From contig NZ_CP009428.1 in assembly GCF_000758725.1 (NCBI RefSeq), positions 5,828,001 through 5,892,000 of the forward strand: a stretch of DNA of 64,000 nucleotides, in the 5' to 3' direction. The notes beneath the pieces are model-generated. The model did not search any database and had not been told where the DNA came from. It saw only the letters and a list, made by a program, of their open reading frames with translations. The position numbers and the translations under genes are program-made. The stretch is from Paenibacillus odorifer (lineage in GTDB: Bacteria; Bacillota; Bacilli; Paenibacillales; Paenibacillaceae). Positions 63,249-64,000 of the stretch are shown one piece after another. Each line of letters starts with the position of its first letter. Position 1 is the first letter of the stretch.

Positions 63249-64000
63249 TCAATATTCGATGGTTATTAAAGGAAAGCCTATAGTTACGCGGTTTGTCCCC
63301 TTCTGATCTTCATGATGCACTGCGATTTGGGCAGAAACTGACTGATTTCCACTCATCACAGAGCGATTCAAATTAGGAATCGAGTACGTACGGCTAACCG
63401 TTGAGATATCCTTGTAGCTTTCTCCTCCGGTCACAGCTTCAAACCGGTCATGCATCAATGACTCCGTCTGTGCTAGAACTATTTCAGGTGCTCCCTGTTC
63501 TTGCGCGCTTCCTTGAAGGGATACATTCCATTCGGCCTTAATTTTATTCTGTTCAAGAATCATACTTACTTCACGAGCAGCCGCTTGAAAGCCAGCTTCA
63601 TTTTGCAGATCAGCCGTATCTAACGTTACAATCACATAACTGTTTCCTGCACTAAGCTCACTCCAAAATAAGGAGAGCCGCGATTCATATGGTTTTGCAG
63701 CTTCTGTACGATAAGTCATATGTCCATCTTCCTCAGTACCTGACGGTACATTCAATCCGAGACTTGTGCTTAGCTTAGTAACTTCGGCAGACAGGTCTGC
63801 GTAATTGCTGCTTTCTCCCTGCCACTTTAACACTAAACGCAGCGGTGAACCAGAAACGGTTGTTTCTTTTCCGAGATCTATTAAACTCACAAGAGCATGA
63901 TTCAGTTCGGCTCCTGTTGAAGCTTGATTAACGCCCTCATCAAGAACGGTTGAATTCGCTTTAACACTTTGCAGATTAACTAGCAGAGCCGCAGCACAGC
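63249..64000 (-). CDS. ywmB: YwmB-like exported protein, 5' end outside the window
   Basis: The frame remains open through base 64000, so the gene continues beyond the right edge; a GTG at 63890 is probably not the start. About 250 codons are visible. The upstream part reads CAAALLVNLQSVKANST, the end of a signal peptide, followed by GVNQASTGAELNHALVSLIDLG. The remaining ~210 residues, with LVLKWQGESSNYADLS, LFWSELSAGNSYVIVTLD and the end GFPLITIEY, fit the YwmB family (a TATA-binding-protein-like fold) of Bacilli. Its function is not established. The assignment is from length, export signal and pattern, and is moderately sure. Confidence 0.75.
   Translation of the reverse strand, partial: CAAALLVNLQSVKANSTVLDEGVNQASTGAELNHALVSLIDLGKETTVSGSPLRLVLKWQGESSNYADLSAEVTKLSTSLGLNVPSGTEEDGHMTYRTEAAKPYESRLSLFWSELSAGNSYVIVTLDTADLQNEAGFQAAAREVSMILEQNKIKAEWNVSLQGSAQEQGAPEIVLAQTESLMHDRFEAVTGGESYKDISTVSRTYSIPNLNRSVMSGNQSVSAQIAVHHEDQKGTNRVTIGFPLITIEY

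Noticed and set aside
1..64000. CRISPR array, prophage, integrase, transposase, rRNA or tRNA genes
   Set aside because: No regularly spaced short repeats, no phage or transposase proteins and no RNA gene signatures were found in either strand.

Overview
The window looks like a chromosomal segment of a Paenibacillus-type spore-forming Firmicute. The evidence is an aldouronate/xylan operon with YesM/YesN regulators, large S-layer-anchored polysaccharidases, LplA/LplB/YtcP-style sugar importers without their own ATPases, a small acid-soluble spore protein gene (sspI), strong AGGAGG ribosome binding sites with frequent GTG/TTG starts, and moderate GC. No rRNA, tRNA, CRISPR array, prophage or insertion sequence was seen.

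Region by region. 1-11.6 kb (minus strand): a xylan-oligosaccharide operon with a YesN-type regulator, a YesM-type kinase, a second YesN-type regulator, a binding lipoprotein, two permeases, a GH43 beta-xylosidase, a GH10 intracellular xylanase and the first codons of a probable GH67 alpha-glucuronidase. 11.8-13.7 kb: MFS exporter plus its TetR repressor behind a nested palindromic operator. 13.8-16.9 kb: ada with a PEP-mutase/isocitrate-lyase family gene, then an EamA transporter behind a long structured leader. 16.9-34.8 kb: a pectin/rhamnogalacturonan locus with a 2458-residue surface enzyme (pectate lyase + pectin methylesterase + cohesin-like + SLH), GH43, GH28, GH105, binding protein, two permeases on opposite strands and a membrane-bound AraC sensor-regulator. 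35-40 kb: a surface protein of six repeats and a class B penicillin-binding protein. 40.4-43.6 kb: Fur-controlled siderophore importer. 43.6-49.2 kb: aryl-beta-glucoside locus (licT, bglP with an RNA antiterminator site, GH1, LacI regulator). 49.3-53.4 kb: DUF1801-like protein, LysR, esterase, TauE/SafE exporter. 53.6-57.1 kb: DedA, methyltransferase, OmpR-type regulator, sensor kinase, and a second methyltransferase copy broken by one stop codon. 57.3-64 kb: housekeeping genes (SpoU methyltransferase, RCK K+ channel subunit, sspI, prfC, zwf, ywmB).

How the genes work together. The first and third large blocks are parallel plant-cell-wall programmes: a surface or imported oligosaccharide is sensed by a membrane protein, an AraC-type regulator activates a CUT1 importer (a shared MsmX-like ATPase must be encoded elsewhere), and intracellular glycosidases finish the breakdown. 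The least explained items are the DedA/methyltransferase/two-component locus, the structured leader before the EamA transporter, a terminator hairpin reused three times in 11 kb, and two intergenic regions (39.9-40.4 kb and 61.0-61.5 kb) that hold repeat-like structures.
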